Of a stretch of 64,000 nucleotides of DNA, positions 17,945 to 26,898 are shown piece by piece. The DNA is from Flavobacteriales bacterium UBA2306 (GTDB taxonomy: Bacteria > Bacteroidota > Bacteroidia > Flavobacteriales > Weeksellaceae). The notes below the pieces were generated by a model. The model was not told where the DNA came from. It worked only from the letters and a program-made list of their open reading frames with translations, and did no database searches. The stretch is taken from NCBI GenBank assembly GCA_002345565.1, contig DDVS01000004.1:124001-188000 (forward strand), in the 5' to 3' direction. The number at the start of each line of letters is the position of its first letter. Positions within the stretch are counted from its first letter, which is position 1. The translations under genes and the position numbers were made by a program.

Positions 17945-18840
17945 GCAAACCTCTTGTAACCATATTAACACCTTCCTATAACCGTGCCCATACTTTGCCC
18001 AGGGTTTTTGAATCTTTAAAAAAACAAAGCTTTCAGGATTTTGAATGGCTAATTATAGATGACGGTTCTACAGATGATACTGGAAATCTGGTAAAAAGAT
18101 TTCAACAAGAAGCAGATTTTGATATCCGATATTATCATCAAGAAAACCAACATAAATTTCTAACTTTTTTCCGGGGGATAGATCTTGCTAAAGGCCAATA
18201 TTTTTCTCCGTTAGATTCCGATGATGCCTTACCTGCTGATTCTCTGGCAATACTTGTACAGACTTGGGAAAGCATTTCTGATGATATGAATATTGTTTTT
18301 GTCTCCTCCCTTTGCGAGGATCAGAATGGAAATATTGTGGGAGATCAATTTCCTAAAACGCCCTTGATTTGCAGTATTTTCGATATGCGCTACAAATATA
18401 AAATCAAAGGCGACAAGTGGGGAATGGGAAAAACGGAAATCTATAAAAAAATGAAGCTTAATTTTGGAGATCTCTCTGGAAAAGGATTTATCCCGGAAGG
18501 GGTTTTCCAATATCAGTTTGATAAACTTGGGCTGCATTACTGCATCAATAAAGTTACCAGAATCTACTTCCAGGACAAAAATGACGAACTTTCTCTTGCC
18601 AATCAATTTTATGATAAAAAAAATGCCTTTGGTCTGGCAGAAAATTATAAAGCTTTTTTAAATACTTATGATGCAAAAATCCTGAGCTATCCCAAAACAA
18701 TCTTAAGAAACCTGGGCGGCTATTTGAAATTTTCTCATCTGGACAGAAGATCTTACAGAAAAACCATCGCAGGTCTGGAAAATAATTATTTGAAAGCATT
18801 AGCAAGCATTTTTTATCCTTTTTTCAAAGCCTTAAGCTAA
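17941..18840 (+). CDS. Glycosyltransferase family 2
   Basis: A 299-residue GT2 enzyme with VTILTPSYNRAHTLPRVFESL, IIDDGSTDDTGNL, and SPLDSDDALP as the metal site. The C-terminal half contains KIKGDKWGMGKTEI and FIPEGVFQYQFDKLG, typical of a GT2 subgroup found in Bacteroidota LPS loci. Translation is probably coupled to the GT4 in front (ATGA overlap), and the next GT4 starts three bases after its stop. The three genes read as one unit. Confidence 0.87.
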   Translation: MSKPLVTILTPSYNRAHTLPRVFESLKKQSFQDFEWLIIDDGSTDDTGNLVKRFQQEADFDIRYYHQENQHKFLTFFRGIDLAKGQYFSPLDSDDALPADSLAILVQTWESISDDMNIVFVSSLCEDQNGNIVGDQFPKTPLICSIFDMRYKYKIKGDKWGMGKTEIYKKMKLNFGDLSGKGFIPEGVFQYQFDKLGLHYCINKVTRIYFQDKNDELSLANQFYDKKNAFGLAENYKAFLNTYDAKILSYPKTILRNLGGYLKFSHLDRRSYRKTIAGLENNYLKALASIFYPFFKALS

Positions 18841-18843
18841 TTT

Positions 18844-19992
18844 ATGAGCCCAAAACTTTTATTTATATATTATCAAAACATTAAAGCCGGGGGTGTGGCA
18901 AAAGTCTTGTCAAATCTTGTAAATGAGCTTGTAAATGAAGGTTATGAAATCGATATTCTTTTTCTGATGGAGAAGCACGACGATTTTTATCCAATAGATC
19001 CTCGTGTTAAAAAACATTATGTAGATTCTTTTGATTACTGGACGTGGAGATTATGCGCTTTTAACAAAAAAAACCTCCGTTTTATTCCAAAAATTACAAG
19101 CCTTAATAATTATATTTATCAATTGGGTGTCACTTTATTGATGAATCAGTGGCTTAAAAAACATCATCAGAAATATGACACAATTATTTCTTGCTGGTAC
19201 AAATTATCCTGCACTTTGGCTATCAATAGAAAAGTCAATCACAAAACAATAGCTTGGGAACACATTAGCCACACAACGGGCGGTTTTTTCTGGAATAAAA
19301 TCCTAAAACCTTTTTATAGAAATCTAAAAGCCATTGTTGCCACCAACATTCCGGGAGAAAAATATTATCAGCGTATTAACAAAAACTCATTTACGATTTA
19401 CAACCCTATGGATAATGAGCTGGAAAACCTGGATTATATTTCTCCGGAAAATAAGCAAGATATTATTTCTGTAGTGGCAAGATTGGATCCCGAAAAAAAT
19501 ATTGGAGATTTTATTGACATCATTCATCGCGCCCAACTTCCTGACAATTGGAAAGTGAAGATTATCGGCACAGGATCTCAAGAAAATGAATTAAAAAACC
19601 TTGTAATCCAAAAGGATATTTCTTCCAAAATAGAGTTTCTGGGTAGCAAAACCATGGAAGAAGTCTATGATTTATTACGCATTTCTAAAATCAATTGTTT
19701 AACATCCAAAGTAGAAGCGTTGCCAACAATTCTCATTCAAGCGATGTTTTTTTCTAATGTTTTGATAGCTTATGATTGTCCTTTTGGCCCATCAGACATC
19801 ATTAATGAAGAAAACGGTTTTTTAATTCCTTTGGAAGATAAGAGAACTTTTATCCAAAAAATAGAATTACTCAGTCACGACAAATCTATTCTAAATGATA
19901 TGATAAAACATTCCTTTCAAAGCGCAAAAAGCTGGAAAAAGACAGATATTATAAGGAATTGGAAAAAAATTCTCTCCGGTAATAATAGATAA
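18844..19992 (+). CDS. Glycosyltransferase family 4 with EX7Q variant
   Basis: A 382-residue GT-B enzyme. The N-terminus has IKAGGVAKVLSNLVNEL, the acceptor-domain segment is IAWEHISHTT, and the donor domain begins at ISVVARLDPEKNI. Where GT4 proteins carry EX7E, this one reads VEALPTILIQAM, so the second Glu is Gln. The first Glu, which matters more for catalysis in studied members, is kept. It is the last gene of a three-gene unit; a new promoter follows at 20019-20047. Membrane attachment is probably peripheral. Confidence 0.85.
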   Translation: MSPKLLFIYYQNIKAGGVAKVLSNLVNELVNEGYEIDILFLMEKHDDFYPIDPRVKKHYVDSFDYWTWRLCAFNKKNLRFIPKITSLNNYIYQLGVTLLMNQWLKKHHQKYDTIISCWYKLSCTLAINRKVNHKTIAWEHISHTTGGFFWNKILKPFYRNLKAIVATNIPGEKYYQRINKNSFTIYNPMDNELENLDYISPENKQDIISVVARLDPEKNIGDFIDIIHRAQLPDNWKVKIIGTGSQENELKNLVIQKDISSKIEFLGSKTMEEVYDLLRISKINCLTSKVEALPTILIQAMFFSNVLIAYDCPFGPSDIINEENGFLIPLEDKRTFIQKIELLSHDKSILNDMIKHSFQSAKSWKKTDIIRNWKKILSGNNR

Positions 19993-20018
19993 ATTCCTGC
20001 AAATCTTCCTTCTATGCA

Positions 20019-20047
20019 TTGCATTGTTTTTAAGATTAGTATCTTTG
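20019..20047 (+). promoter_or_regulatory. Promoter of the ketoacyl synthase gene
   Basis: TTG (20019-20021), an 18-bp spacer and TATCTTTG (20040-20047) match the Bacteroidota housekeeping promoter layout. The gene's ATG is 22 bp downstream. This marks the start of a separate transcription unit inside the polysaccharide locus. Confidence 0.55.
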
Positions 20048-20068
20048 CCGAAATTTACTGAAAATCTT

Positions 20069-21019
20069 ATGATCAATATTGCTGCAATAGAATACTATTT
20101 GCCAGAAAATATATTAACCAACGAAGACATTGCCAGAGAATTCCCAGAGTGGAGTGCAGAGAAAATCAAAGCAAAAATAGGTGTAGAAGCCAGACATATT
20201 GTCAAAAAAACCCAGACAGCTCTTGATTTGGCTTACGAAGCGACTCAAAAACTTTTTAAAAATTACGATAAAAAGAAGATTGATTTTATTCTATTCTGTA
20301 CCCAGAGTCCGGATTACTTTTTGCCTACTACAGCCTGTATTTTGCAAGACAAAGTAGGACTTTCAAAATCTATTGGCGCCCTGGATTTTAATCTTGGATG
20401 TTCCGGTTTTGTATATGGATTAACGCTTGCGAAAGGTCTTATATCTTCTGGAATTGCTAAAAGCATTTTGTTGGTAACTTCCGAAACCTACAGTAAGTTT
20501 CTGGATAAAAATGATAAATCCAACAGAACTATTTTTGGAGACGGTGCCGCTGTAACTGTTGTAGAAAAGGATGATTCTAAAAAAGATTTCCAGTTTTCTT
20601 TGGGGACAGATGGCAGCGGATACAATAATTTAATTGTAGAAAACGGCGCTTCCAGAAACAAAGCAGACACTCCGGCATTATATATGAAGGGACCGAAAAT
20701 CTTCACATTTGCTGTTGAAAACATCCCTAATATTATTAAAGAAACGCTTGAAAAAAATAAACTATCTTTGGATGACATAGATTTGTTTGTATTCCACCAA
20801 GCCAGCTCTTACATGTTGAATTATCTGAGAGAACTTTGCAACATTCCGGAGGAAAAATTTTTTGTGGATATGAAAGACATCGGCAATACCGTCTCTGCAA
20901 GCATTCCTATTGCACTCAAATTAGCATCAAACCAGGGGAAACTTAAAAAGGGAGATACTGTAATGGTTGTAGGATTTGGCGTAGGATACTCTTGGGGCGC
21001 GGGAATTTTAGAATATTAA
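20069..21019 (+). CDS. 3-oxoacyl-ACP synthase III family protein (FabH-like)
   Basis: A 316-residue thiolase-fold condensing enzyme with the full triad: Cys111 (LGCSGF), His243 (FHQAS) and Asn273 (IGNTVSAS), nearly at E. coli FabH numbering. It should condense an acyl-CoA with malonyl-ACP. ATG 20069 is chosen because an upstream in-frame extension overlaps the -7 box. It is placed between GT4 genes and is followed by a sugar acetyltransferase, with no other fab genes nearby. This suggests a dedicated paralogue, perhaps supplying a special acyl group for the glycan, rather than the housekeeping FabH. That role is inference. Confidence 0.85.
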   Translation: MINIAAIEYYLPENILTNEDIAREFPEWSAEKIKAKIGVEARHIVKKTQTALDLAYEATQKLFKNYDKKKIDFILFCTQSPDYFLPTTACILQDKVGLSKSIGALDFNLGCSGFVYGLTLAKGLISSGIAKSILLVTSETYSKFLDKNDKSNRTIFGDGAAVTVVEKDDSKKDFQFSLGTDGSGYNNLIVENGASRNKADTPALYMKGPKIFTFAVENIPNIIKETLEKNKLSLDDIDLFVFHQASSYMLNYLRELCNIPEEKFFVDMKDIGNTVSASIPIALKLASNQGKLKKGDTVMVVGFGVGYSWGAGILEY

Positions 21020-21022
21020 TTA

Positions 21023-22168
21023 TTGAAAAAGAAAATCCTTATCAGAATTGGTTCTCTACGCCATGGGGGCGCAGAAAAAGTTCTGGTGACTTTTCTTAAA
21101 AACCTGCCAAAAGATAAATACGAGATTGATCTTTTACTTAATCTCCACTCCGGCAAATATCTAACAGAAGTACCAGATTGGGTTAATGTCATGTATCTCA
21201 ACCGGGGCGAAATGATTACCACCAACCGTCCAAAAGATTTACCAAAGAAAGCCTACCGAGTAGTTTATCAGCAACTTCTTAAAAAATATCCAAAAATACT
21301 TTACCGGCGTAAACTCAAGAAAAAACAATATGATATAGAGTTTGCAGCCATCCACGGCTTTAGGGATGAAGTCCTGAACAGCCCTCTAAAATCTTCAAAA
21401 AAACTAATGTGGATCCATAATGATCTTACGGAGGTTCCTGGTTATACCGCAGAAAAGATGCGGCGGTTTTTTAATTATGATAAAATAATGGTGATTTCTG
21501 AAAAAATCCAGGAAAATTTTTTATCATTAGCCAAAAATGAAGAAGAAAAATCGAAAATCGTAAGAATCCATAACCCGCTGGATACGGATGAAATTCTTAA
21601 AAAAGCGGAAATCCCGGCTCTCCATTATAAGTTTAGCAAAGAATTGCCCACATTCATTTCCGTAGGAACTGTTTTCCCTCAAAAAGGCTTTGACAGATTG
21701 CTAAAAGTCCATAAAAGACTTCTAGAAGAAAACCTTCTTCACCACCTGTTAATTATAGGAGATGGCTATGATTTTGAAAATATTAAAAAATTAAAATCGG
21801 AGCTGGGAATAGACTCCACCTCCACAATGCTGGGCTTTACAGAAAATCCTTATCCTTATTTCAAAAAGGCAGACTTTTACATTTTAAGTTCTCGCTATGA
21901 AGGTTTTCCCACAGTTTTATTTGAAGCAATGACGCTCAAAAAAAATATTATCGCCACAGATGTTTCTGGTGTACAAGAAATGTTAATTAACGGACACTTG
22001 GGATTGATTACAGAAAACTCGGAGGAAGGTATTTATCTTGGTATGAAAAAAGCACTCACCCATCCGGAAACTTTCTTAACATATCAAAATCATCTGGAAA
22101 ACTACGAAATGCCTTTTAGACTCAAAAAATCTGTGGACAAAATCATGGAAATCCTAGATAATTTGTAA
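21023..22168 (+). CDS. Glycosyltransferase family 4 (TTG start)
   Basis: A 381-residue GT-B enzyme. The start must be TTG at 21023, four bases after the preceding stop. No ATG lies between that stop and the conserved first strand (KILIRIGSLRHGGAEKVLVTFL-type, residues 4 onward), and the next Met is far inside the domain. The donor domain opens at ISVGTVFPQKGFDRL and the EX7E signature is intact (RYEGFPTVLFEAM). It resembles the GT4 at 16790. The next gene starts nine bases after its stop. Confidence 0.86.
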   Translation: MKKKILIRIGSLRHGGAEKVLVTFLKNLPKDKYEIDLLLNLHSGKYLTEVPDWVNVMYLNRGEMITTNRPKDLPKKAYRVVYQQLLKKYPKILYRRKLKKKQYDIEFAAIHGFRDEVLNSPLKSSKKLMWIHNDLTEVPGYTAEKMRRFFNYDKIMVISEKIQENFLSLAKNEEEKSKIVRIHNPLDTDEILKKAEIPALHYKFSKELPTFISVGTVFPQKGFDRLLKVHKRLLEENLLHHLLIIGDGYDFENIKKLKSELGIDSTSTMLGFTENPYPYFKKADFYILSSRYEGFPTVLFEAMTLKKNIIATDVSGVQEMLINGHLGLITENSEEGIYLGMKKALTHPETFLTYQNHLENYEMPFRLKKSVDKIMEILDNL

Positions 22169-22177
22169 TTTTATCCC

Positions 22178-22729
22178 ATGAGTTACTCTATTATTCAAAA
22201 AGATTTTTACAGAGAAAGCGGGAAATATCTTTCCACATTCCAGATTTGGAAAAAATGCCTCAGTCCGAATCTGCATTATATTTATCTTTTACGGAAGACT
22301 CAAAAATACTATAAAAAGCCAATCATTGGTTTCTTATACCGGATCATTCTACGCCATTATCAAATTAAATACGGCTTCCAAATCTACCCGGAAACTCAGA
22401 TTGGAGAAGGGCTGTATTTGGGGCATTGGGGACAATTGGTAATTAATCCAAAAGTAAAAATCGGGAAGAACTGTAATATTGCACAAGGTGTTAGCATTGC
22501 ACAAAGCAACCGTGGGAAACATAAAGGCGTTCCCGTTATTGGGAACGAAGTCTGGATTGGCCCCAATGCTGTTATTGTTGGCAATATCGTTATTGGGAAT
22601 AATGTGCTTATTGCGCCAAATGCCTATGTGAACATTAATATTCCGGATCATTCTATTGTGATGGGAAATCCCGCTACTATCACTTTCAAAATTAACGCCA
22701 CAGAAAACTATATTAATAACAAAATTTAA
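22178..22729 (+). CDS. Serine acetyltransferase-like hexapeptide transferase
   Basis: A 183-residue left-handed beta-helix acyltransferase of the CysE/SAT-like group seen in polysaccharide loci. An N-terminal helical part (residues 1-65) precedes hexapeptide repeats (IGEGLYLGHWGQLVI, IGKNCNIAQGVSI, IGNEVWIGPNAVI). The GHWG His and the Asn-Arg-Gly-Lys loop fit the acetyl-CoA site. It lacks the long CysE N-terminal domain, so a sugar or amino-sugar acceptor is more likely than serine. It is the last gene of the locus in this window. Confidence 0.82.
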   Translation: MSYSIIQKDFYRESGKYLSTFQIWKKCLSPNLHYIYLLRKTQKYYKKPIIGFLYRIILRHYQIKYGFQIYPETQIGEGLYLGHWGQLVINPKVKIGKNCNIAQGVSIAQSNRGKHKGVPVIGNEVWIGPNAVIVGNIVIGNNVLIAPNAYVNINIPDHSIVMGNPATITFKINATENYINNKI

Positions 22730-22774
22730 ATATTAAATGTTGTTAAATATAATGGCGATAAGCATAAAAATTTT

Positions 22775-22782
22775 ATTTTTGC
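22775..22782 (+). promoter_or_regulatory. -7 box upstream of the carbonic anhydrase operon
   Basis: TATTTTTG matches TAnnTTTG and lies 77 bp before the carbonic anhydrase ATG, which would leave a leader of about 70 nt. No -33 TTG is present at usual spacing. Confidence 0.35.
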
Positions 22783-22859
22783 AATAATATCGGTTTTTTA
22801 TATTAATATTAATTTTTTGATTAAGAAAATGATATTCTAAGTGATACATCTTGAATGTT

Positions 22860-23525
22860 ATGGCAAAATCTTATGAATCAATTTTCGAAAATAACAAAAA
22901 TTGGGTAGCATCCAAAATTGCTTTCAATCCGGACTATTTTCACGAATTGGCTAAAACTCAAAACCCAGAGTATCTATACATTGGTTGCTCAGACAGCCGC
23001 GTTACTGCAGAAGATATGATTGGCGCAGAACCGGGAGAGGTTTTTGTCCATAGAAATGTAGCCAACTTAGTCAATACTCTTGACATGAGCTCCACCGCTG
23101 TCATACAATATGCGGTAGAACATCTCAAAGTAAAACATATTATTGTATGTGGGCATTATAACTGTGGTGGTGTAAAAGCCGCTATGACTTCCCAGGATTT
23201 GGGATTGATGAATCCATGGCTTAGAAACATCCGTGATGTTTACAGGTTGCACCATGCAGAGTTGGATGATATACAAGACGAAGCCAAAAGATATGACAGG
23301 CTTGTGGAGTTGAATGTCCAGGAGCAGTGTATTAATGTTATCAAAATGGCCTGTGTGCAAGAACGCTATATTCTGGAAGAACAGCCTATTGTCCACGGCT
23401 GGGTTTTTGACCTTAGAACCGGCAAAATCATTGATTTGGAAATCGATTTTGAAAAGATCCTGAAAGATATTCAGAAAATTTACAATTTAACCAATTCTGA
23501 CTGGGTAATGAGCAGAAAAAAATAA
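22860..23525 (+). CDS. can: Beta-carbonic anhydrase (first copy)
   Basis: Interconverts CO2 and bicarbonate in the cytosol. The 221-residue protein has the Asp-Arg dyad and zinc ligands of a beta-class enzyme: Cys43, Asp45 and Arg47 in CSDSRV, and His99 and Cys102 in GHYNCGG. It resembles the bacterial/plant-type clade. ATG 22860 is used; an upstream TTG would add three residues. It heads a four-gene set with a small exported protein, a SulP transporter and a second carbonic anhydrase, so it probably works with bicarbonate transport. Confidence 0.93.
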   Translation: MAKSYESIFENNKNWVASKIAFNPDYFHELAKTQNPEYLYIGCSDSRVTAEDMIGAEPGEVFVHRNVANLVNTLDMSSTAVIQYAVEHLKVKHIIVCGHYNCGGVKAAMTSQDLGLMNPWLRNIRDVYRLHHAELDDIQDEAKRYDRLVELNVQEQCINVIKMACVQERYILEEQPIVHGWVFDLRTGKIIDLEIDFEKILKDIQKIYNLTNSDWVMSRKK

Positions 23526-23540
23526 TCTTCAGGCAAAAAG

Positions 23541-23840
23541 ATGAAGTTTTTTAGTATTATAACATTGATGGTTTTTTTAAACTTTACAGCACTTCCGGGA
23601 ATTGCTGCTCTAATGGGCTGGGAACTCCCTAGAACCAATGTTATAATTAATGAAGAAGAACAACACGCTAATAATACAATTGTTATCTACGAAAAAACCA
23701 TCCCAAAAACGCTTGACATTCATGAGTTTATCAAATTTTTTGAATTAGACCACCACAACGTTATCAACGTAAACTGGGAAACAATACCTTATATCCCACC
23801 TCATCTTAGTATTTTTTCCCCTCCTCCGGAAATGATATAA
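23541..23840 (+). CDS. Small exported protein of unknown function
   Basis: A 99-residue protein with an N-terminal hydrophobic segment (residues 4-24) that looks like a signal peptide ending near GIAALMG. An acidic and His-containing mature part follows (NEEEQHANN, ELDHHN) with a proline-rich end (YIPPHLSIFSPPPE). I do not recognise the family. It lies 15 bp behind carbonic anhydrase 1 and ahead of the SulP transporter, so it is probably co-transcribed with the inorganic-carbon genes. A periplasmic or outer-face partner of the transporter is possible but unproven. Confidence 0.65.
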   Translation: MKFFSIITLMVFLNFTALPGIAALMGWELPRTNVIINEEEQHANNTIVIYEKTIPKTLDIHEFIKFFELDHHNVINVNWETIPYIPPHLSIFSPPPEMI

Positions 23841-23997
23841 ATAACACTATTTCTTTTTTTTCAAGAATCTTTCCCTTCCTTTTCGGTTTTGGGTCTATGG
23901 TTCTGGACTTTAGTTATTATTTCTAATGACTATTGATTGGTTATTTATATAAAAACATCCATTATTGGATGACATCCCTTAATTTATTATTTTTCTC

Positions 23998-25593
23998 ATG
24001 AAAAAATCAAATTCTTTGTTTGGAGGAATCAAAGAAAATTTCCCATCTGGACTAGTCGTTTTTCTGGTGGCATTACCACTTTGTCTTGGTATTGCTTTGG
24101 CCTCTGGAGCGCCACCGCTATCTGGAATTATCGCAGGTATTATTGGTGGCATTGTGGTAGGATCTATCAGCAACTCCAACATTTCTGTATCTGGTCCTGC
24201 TGCGGGACTTACCGCTATTATTCTAGTGGCTATTACAGAGATTGGCGCATTTGAATTATTTCTTTGCGCAGGAATTGTTGCAGGAGTCATTCAGTTAATA
24301 CTAGGTTTTGTGCGGGCAGGAAGCATTTCCAATTATTTTCCTAATAATGTAATTGAAGGCATGCTGGCCGGTATTGGTATTATTATTATTCTGAAACAAA
24401 TTTCTCATGCTGTTGGTTTTGACAAAGATTATGAAGGACACGAGTCCCTTTTTGAAAATGGAATCAATTTTGGTTTTTTCTCAGAATTATCCGGTGCTTT
24501 ACATCCTGGTGCTATCATAGTAACTTTGATTTCTATGGGAATACTACTTGCCTGGGATCATACTCCAGCCCTTAAAAAATTAAAACTTTTGCCTGGCGCT
24601 TTGGTCGCTGTTATTGCCGGCATTCTCATTAATGAATTTTTCAAACTTAGCGGTAGCGCTCTGGTTATTGCACCATCCCATCTTGTAACATTGCCAACTC
24701 CCAGCTCACTGGAAGAGTTTGCAAGTCTTGTCACATTTCCTGATTTTTCCGGTTTTGCTAATCCCAAAGTTTGGATTACCGGTGCCACTATTGCCATTGT
24801 AGCCTCCATAGAGACTTTACTTTGTATAGAAGCATCGGACAGATTAGATGTGAGAAGAAGAATCACAGATACCAATCTGGAACTCAAAGCACAAGGTATA
24901 GGAAATCTGGTAAGCTCTTTTATTGGCGGGTTACCGATGACATCCGTTGTGGTAAGAAGTTCTGCCAATGCCAATGCTGGTGCAACATCCAAAATATCGG
25001 CTATCATTCACGGGGTTTTATTGCTGATTTGCGTGCTTAGCATCCCTTTTATATTAAATCTAATCCCATTGGCAACTTTGGCGGCAGTTCTTATTTTAGT
25101 AGGTTATAAACTTGCAAAGCCGGCTACATTCAAGCATTTTTGGCACAATGGAAAGTATCAATTCATCCCTTTTGTAGCTACAGTGGTAGCAGTTGTAGCA
25201 ACGGATTTATTGAAAGGTGTAGGAATCGGACTTTTGATTTCTGTTTTTTATGTTCTACAAGGCAATATGAAAAGAGCTTACTATCTTAGCCGAGAAACAT
25301 TGGACAATGCAGACGAAATAACGATTAAACTGGCAGAAGAAGTTTCTTTTCTTAATAAAGCTGCTATCAAAAAAACGCTGAAGAATATCAAGCCCAATTC
25401 TAAAGTGATTATTGACGCTAAAAACACATCTTATATCACAACAGATGTATTAGAAATGATCCAAGACTTTGCTAATGTTAGAGCAAAAGAAGAAGACATA
25501 GAAGTAGAACTCATCGGTTTCAAAACATCTTATAAGGATTATGAAAGAGACCAACATTCGCACATTGTGGTGACTCATAGGAGAGCCCTGTAA
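23998..25593 (+). CDS. SulP family anion transporter with STAS domain
   Basis: A 531-residue inner-membrane transporter. FPSGLVVFLVALPLCLGIALASGA (split over residues 15-38) is the SulP signature at the first helices. The membrane part spans roughly residues 15-410, and a C-terminal STAS domain (about 435-520) follows. SulP proteins move sulfate, bicarbonate or other anions. Flanking beta-carbonic anhydrases on both sides argue for bicarbonate. The 157-bp gap in front is T-rich; it contains a short ATCCA/TGGAT inverted repeat and no clear terminator. Confidence 0.9.
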   Translation: MKKSNSLFGGIKENFPSGLVVFLVALPLCLGIALASGAPPLSGIIAGIIGGIVVGSISNSNISVSGPAAGLTAIILVAITEIGAFELFLCAGIVAGVIQLILGFVRAGSISNYFPNNVIEGMLAGIGIIIILKQISHAVGFDKDYEGHESLFENGINFGFFSELSGALHPGAIIVTLISMGILLAWDHTPALKKLKLLPGALVAVIAGILINEFFKLSGSALVIAPSHLVTLPTPSSLEEFASLVTFPDFSGFANPKVWITGATIAIVASIETLLCIEASDRLDVRRRITDTNLELKAQGIGNLVSSFIGGLPMTSVVVRSSANANAGATSKISAIIHGVLLLICVLSIPFILNLIPLATLAAVLILVGYKLAKPATFKHFWHNGKYQFIPFVATVVAVVATDLLKGVGIGLLISVFYVLQGNMKRAYYLSRETLDNADEITIKLAEEVSFLNKAAIKKTLKNIKPNSKVIIDAKNTSYITTDVLEMIQDFANVRAKEEDIEVELIGFKTSYKDYERDQHSHIVVTHRRAL

Positions 25594-25628
25594 AATTATT
25601 ATTAATTAAAATTTGAACTTAAAATAAA

Positions 25629-26264
25629 ATGAAAGCACATACATCGGAAACACAATCCACCATTACTCCAGAAAAAGCCTTGCAGTTTTTAAAAGAAGGG
25701 AATCAACGGTTTGTCAACAACCTCAAAGTTAATAGAAACCTATTAGAACAAGTTAATGATACCCGAGAAGGACAATGGCCTTTTGCTGTGATACTGAGCT
25801 GTATTGACAGCCGTACCTCTGCAGAACTTATTTTTGATCAAGGATTGGGCGATATATTCAGCGTAAGAATTGCTGGGAATTTTGTGAATCAAGACATTCT
25901 TGGCTCTATGGAATTTGGATGCAACGTTGCAGGCTCCAAACTAGTAGTGGTTCTGGGTCACAGCAAATGTGGCGCTTTGAAAGGCGGCCTGGATGCTGCC
26001 AAAATAGAAGGTCTGGGAATGGATAATCTAAACCATTTGATTTATCATTTTGACCCTATTATCAAAAAAATCATCGAAGATGGCGAGGAACGTTCTTCCA
26101 AAAACGAAGATCTTTTGGAAAGACTGAACCATCATAACGTGCAACAAGCTTTGGAAGACATCCGCCACAACAGTTCTACACTCAGATCGCTTGAAGAAGA
26201 AGGGAAAATCAAAATAGTTGGCGCCAACTATGATGTAGAAACCGGCGTTGTTACTTGGTTATAG
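25629..26264 (+). CDS. Beta-carbonic anhydrase (second copy)
   Basis: A 211-residue beta-class carbonic anhydrase from a different clade than the copy at 22860, with only motif-level similarity to it. Zinc and catalytic residues are Cys58, Asp60 and Arg62 (SCIDSR) and His111 and Cys114 (GHSKCGALKGG). The N-terminal TPEKALQFLKEGNQRF is typical of the clade often found next to SulP transporters. No signal peptide is seen. It starts 35 bp after the SulP stop and ends the operon before a hairpin shared with the convergent pth gene. Confidence 0.93.
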   Translation: MKAHTSETQSTITPEKALQFLKEGNQRFVNNLKVNRNLLEQVNDTREGQWPFAVILSCIDSRTSAELIFDQGLGDIFSVRIAGNFVNQDILGSMEFGCNVAGSKLVVVLGHSKCGALKGGLDAAKIEGLGMDNLNHLIYHFDPIIKKIIEDGEERSSKNEDLLERLNHHNVQQALEDIRHNSSTLRSLEEEGKIKIVGANYDVETGVVTWL

Positions 26265-26298
26265 GAAGCATTTTTTCTTCATACAATTAGGGAAGTAG

Positions 26299-26316
26299 GC
26301 CGGGCAATTGCTCGGC
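26299..26316. terminator. Hairpin between carbonic anhydrase 2 and pth
   Basis: GCCGGGC (26299-26305) pairs with GCTCGGC (26310-26316) around an AATT loop, including one G-T wobble. The following T content is modest, so strength is uncertain. Its position between convergent genes supports a terminator role. Confidence 0.4.
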
Positions 26317-26320
26317 TTGC

Positions 26321-26884
26321 TTATTTCCCGTTAAAGGCAGTCATCGTGTTTTGGACACCTGCAAAAACGAAAGACAATGCCGCCAGAGAAAATGTCTCTA
26401 TTCTTTCAGGCAACTTTGCATTTTCGTCTTCAGTCCATTTTCCTAGGACATAATCTGCTTGTTTTCCTTCGGAGAAATCGGCAGAAATTCCAAACCTTAA
26501 CCTCGTGTAGTTCTGGGTGTTTAACTGCGCTTGGATGCTTTTCAATCCGTTATGGCCAGCATCAGAACCTTTCATTTTCATCCTTAATGAACCAAAAGGC
26601 AACGCAAGATCATCCGTAATAATCAATATATTTTCTAAAGGGATATTTTCTTTCTGCATCCAGAATTTGACAGCATTTCCAGAAAGGTTGACATAGGTAT
26701 CCGGTTTTAAAATCAAAACTTTTCGTCCTTTGTATTTTCCTTCTGCTAATAAGCCGAAATTGGAAGTTTTGAAAGGAGCTTCTATTTTCTCAGCAATTTT
26801 TTCTGCTACTTTAAAGCCTATGTTATGGCGGGTTTCGGCATATTCTTCACCTTTGTTACCTATACCGACAATGAGATATTTCAT
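26321..26884 (-). CDS. pth: Peptidyl-tRNA hydrolase
   Basis: Releases tRNA from peptidyl-tRNA dropped by the ribosome. The 187-residue length is normal for the bacterial Pth family. It has VGIGNKGEEYAETRHNIGF with catalytic His20, KPDTYVNLSGNAV, the ITDDLALPFG acidic site, and GSDAGHNGLKSI. The start is the ATG following a T-rich leader. A lipoprotein gene lies 14 bp upstream on the same strand, and mfd beyond it, so all three may share a transcript. Confidence 0.95.
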   Translation of the reverse strand: MKYLIVGIGNKGEEYAETRHNIGFKVAEKIAEKIEAPFKTSNFGLLAEGKYKGRKVLILKPDTYVNLSGNAVKFWMQKENIPLENILIITDDLALPFGSLRMKMKGSDAGHNGLKSIQAQLNTQNYTRLRFGISADFSEGKQADYVLGKWTEDENAKLPERIETFSLAALSFVFAGVQNTMTAFNGK

Positions 26885-26898
26885 TTTTTTTTAAAAAA

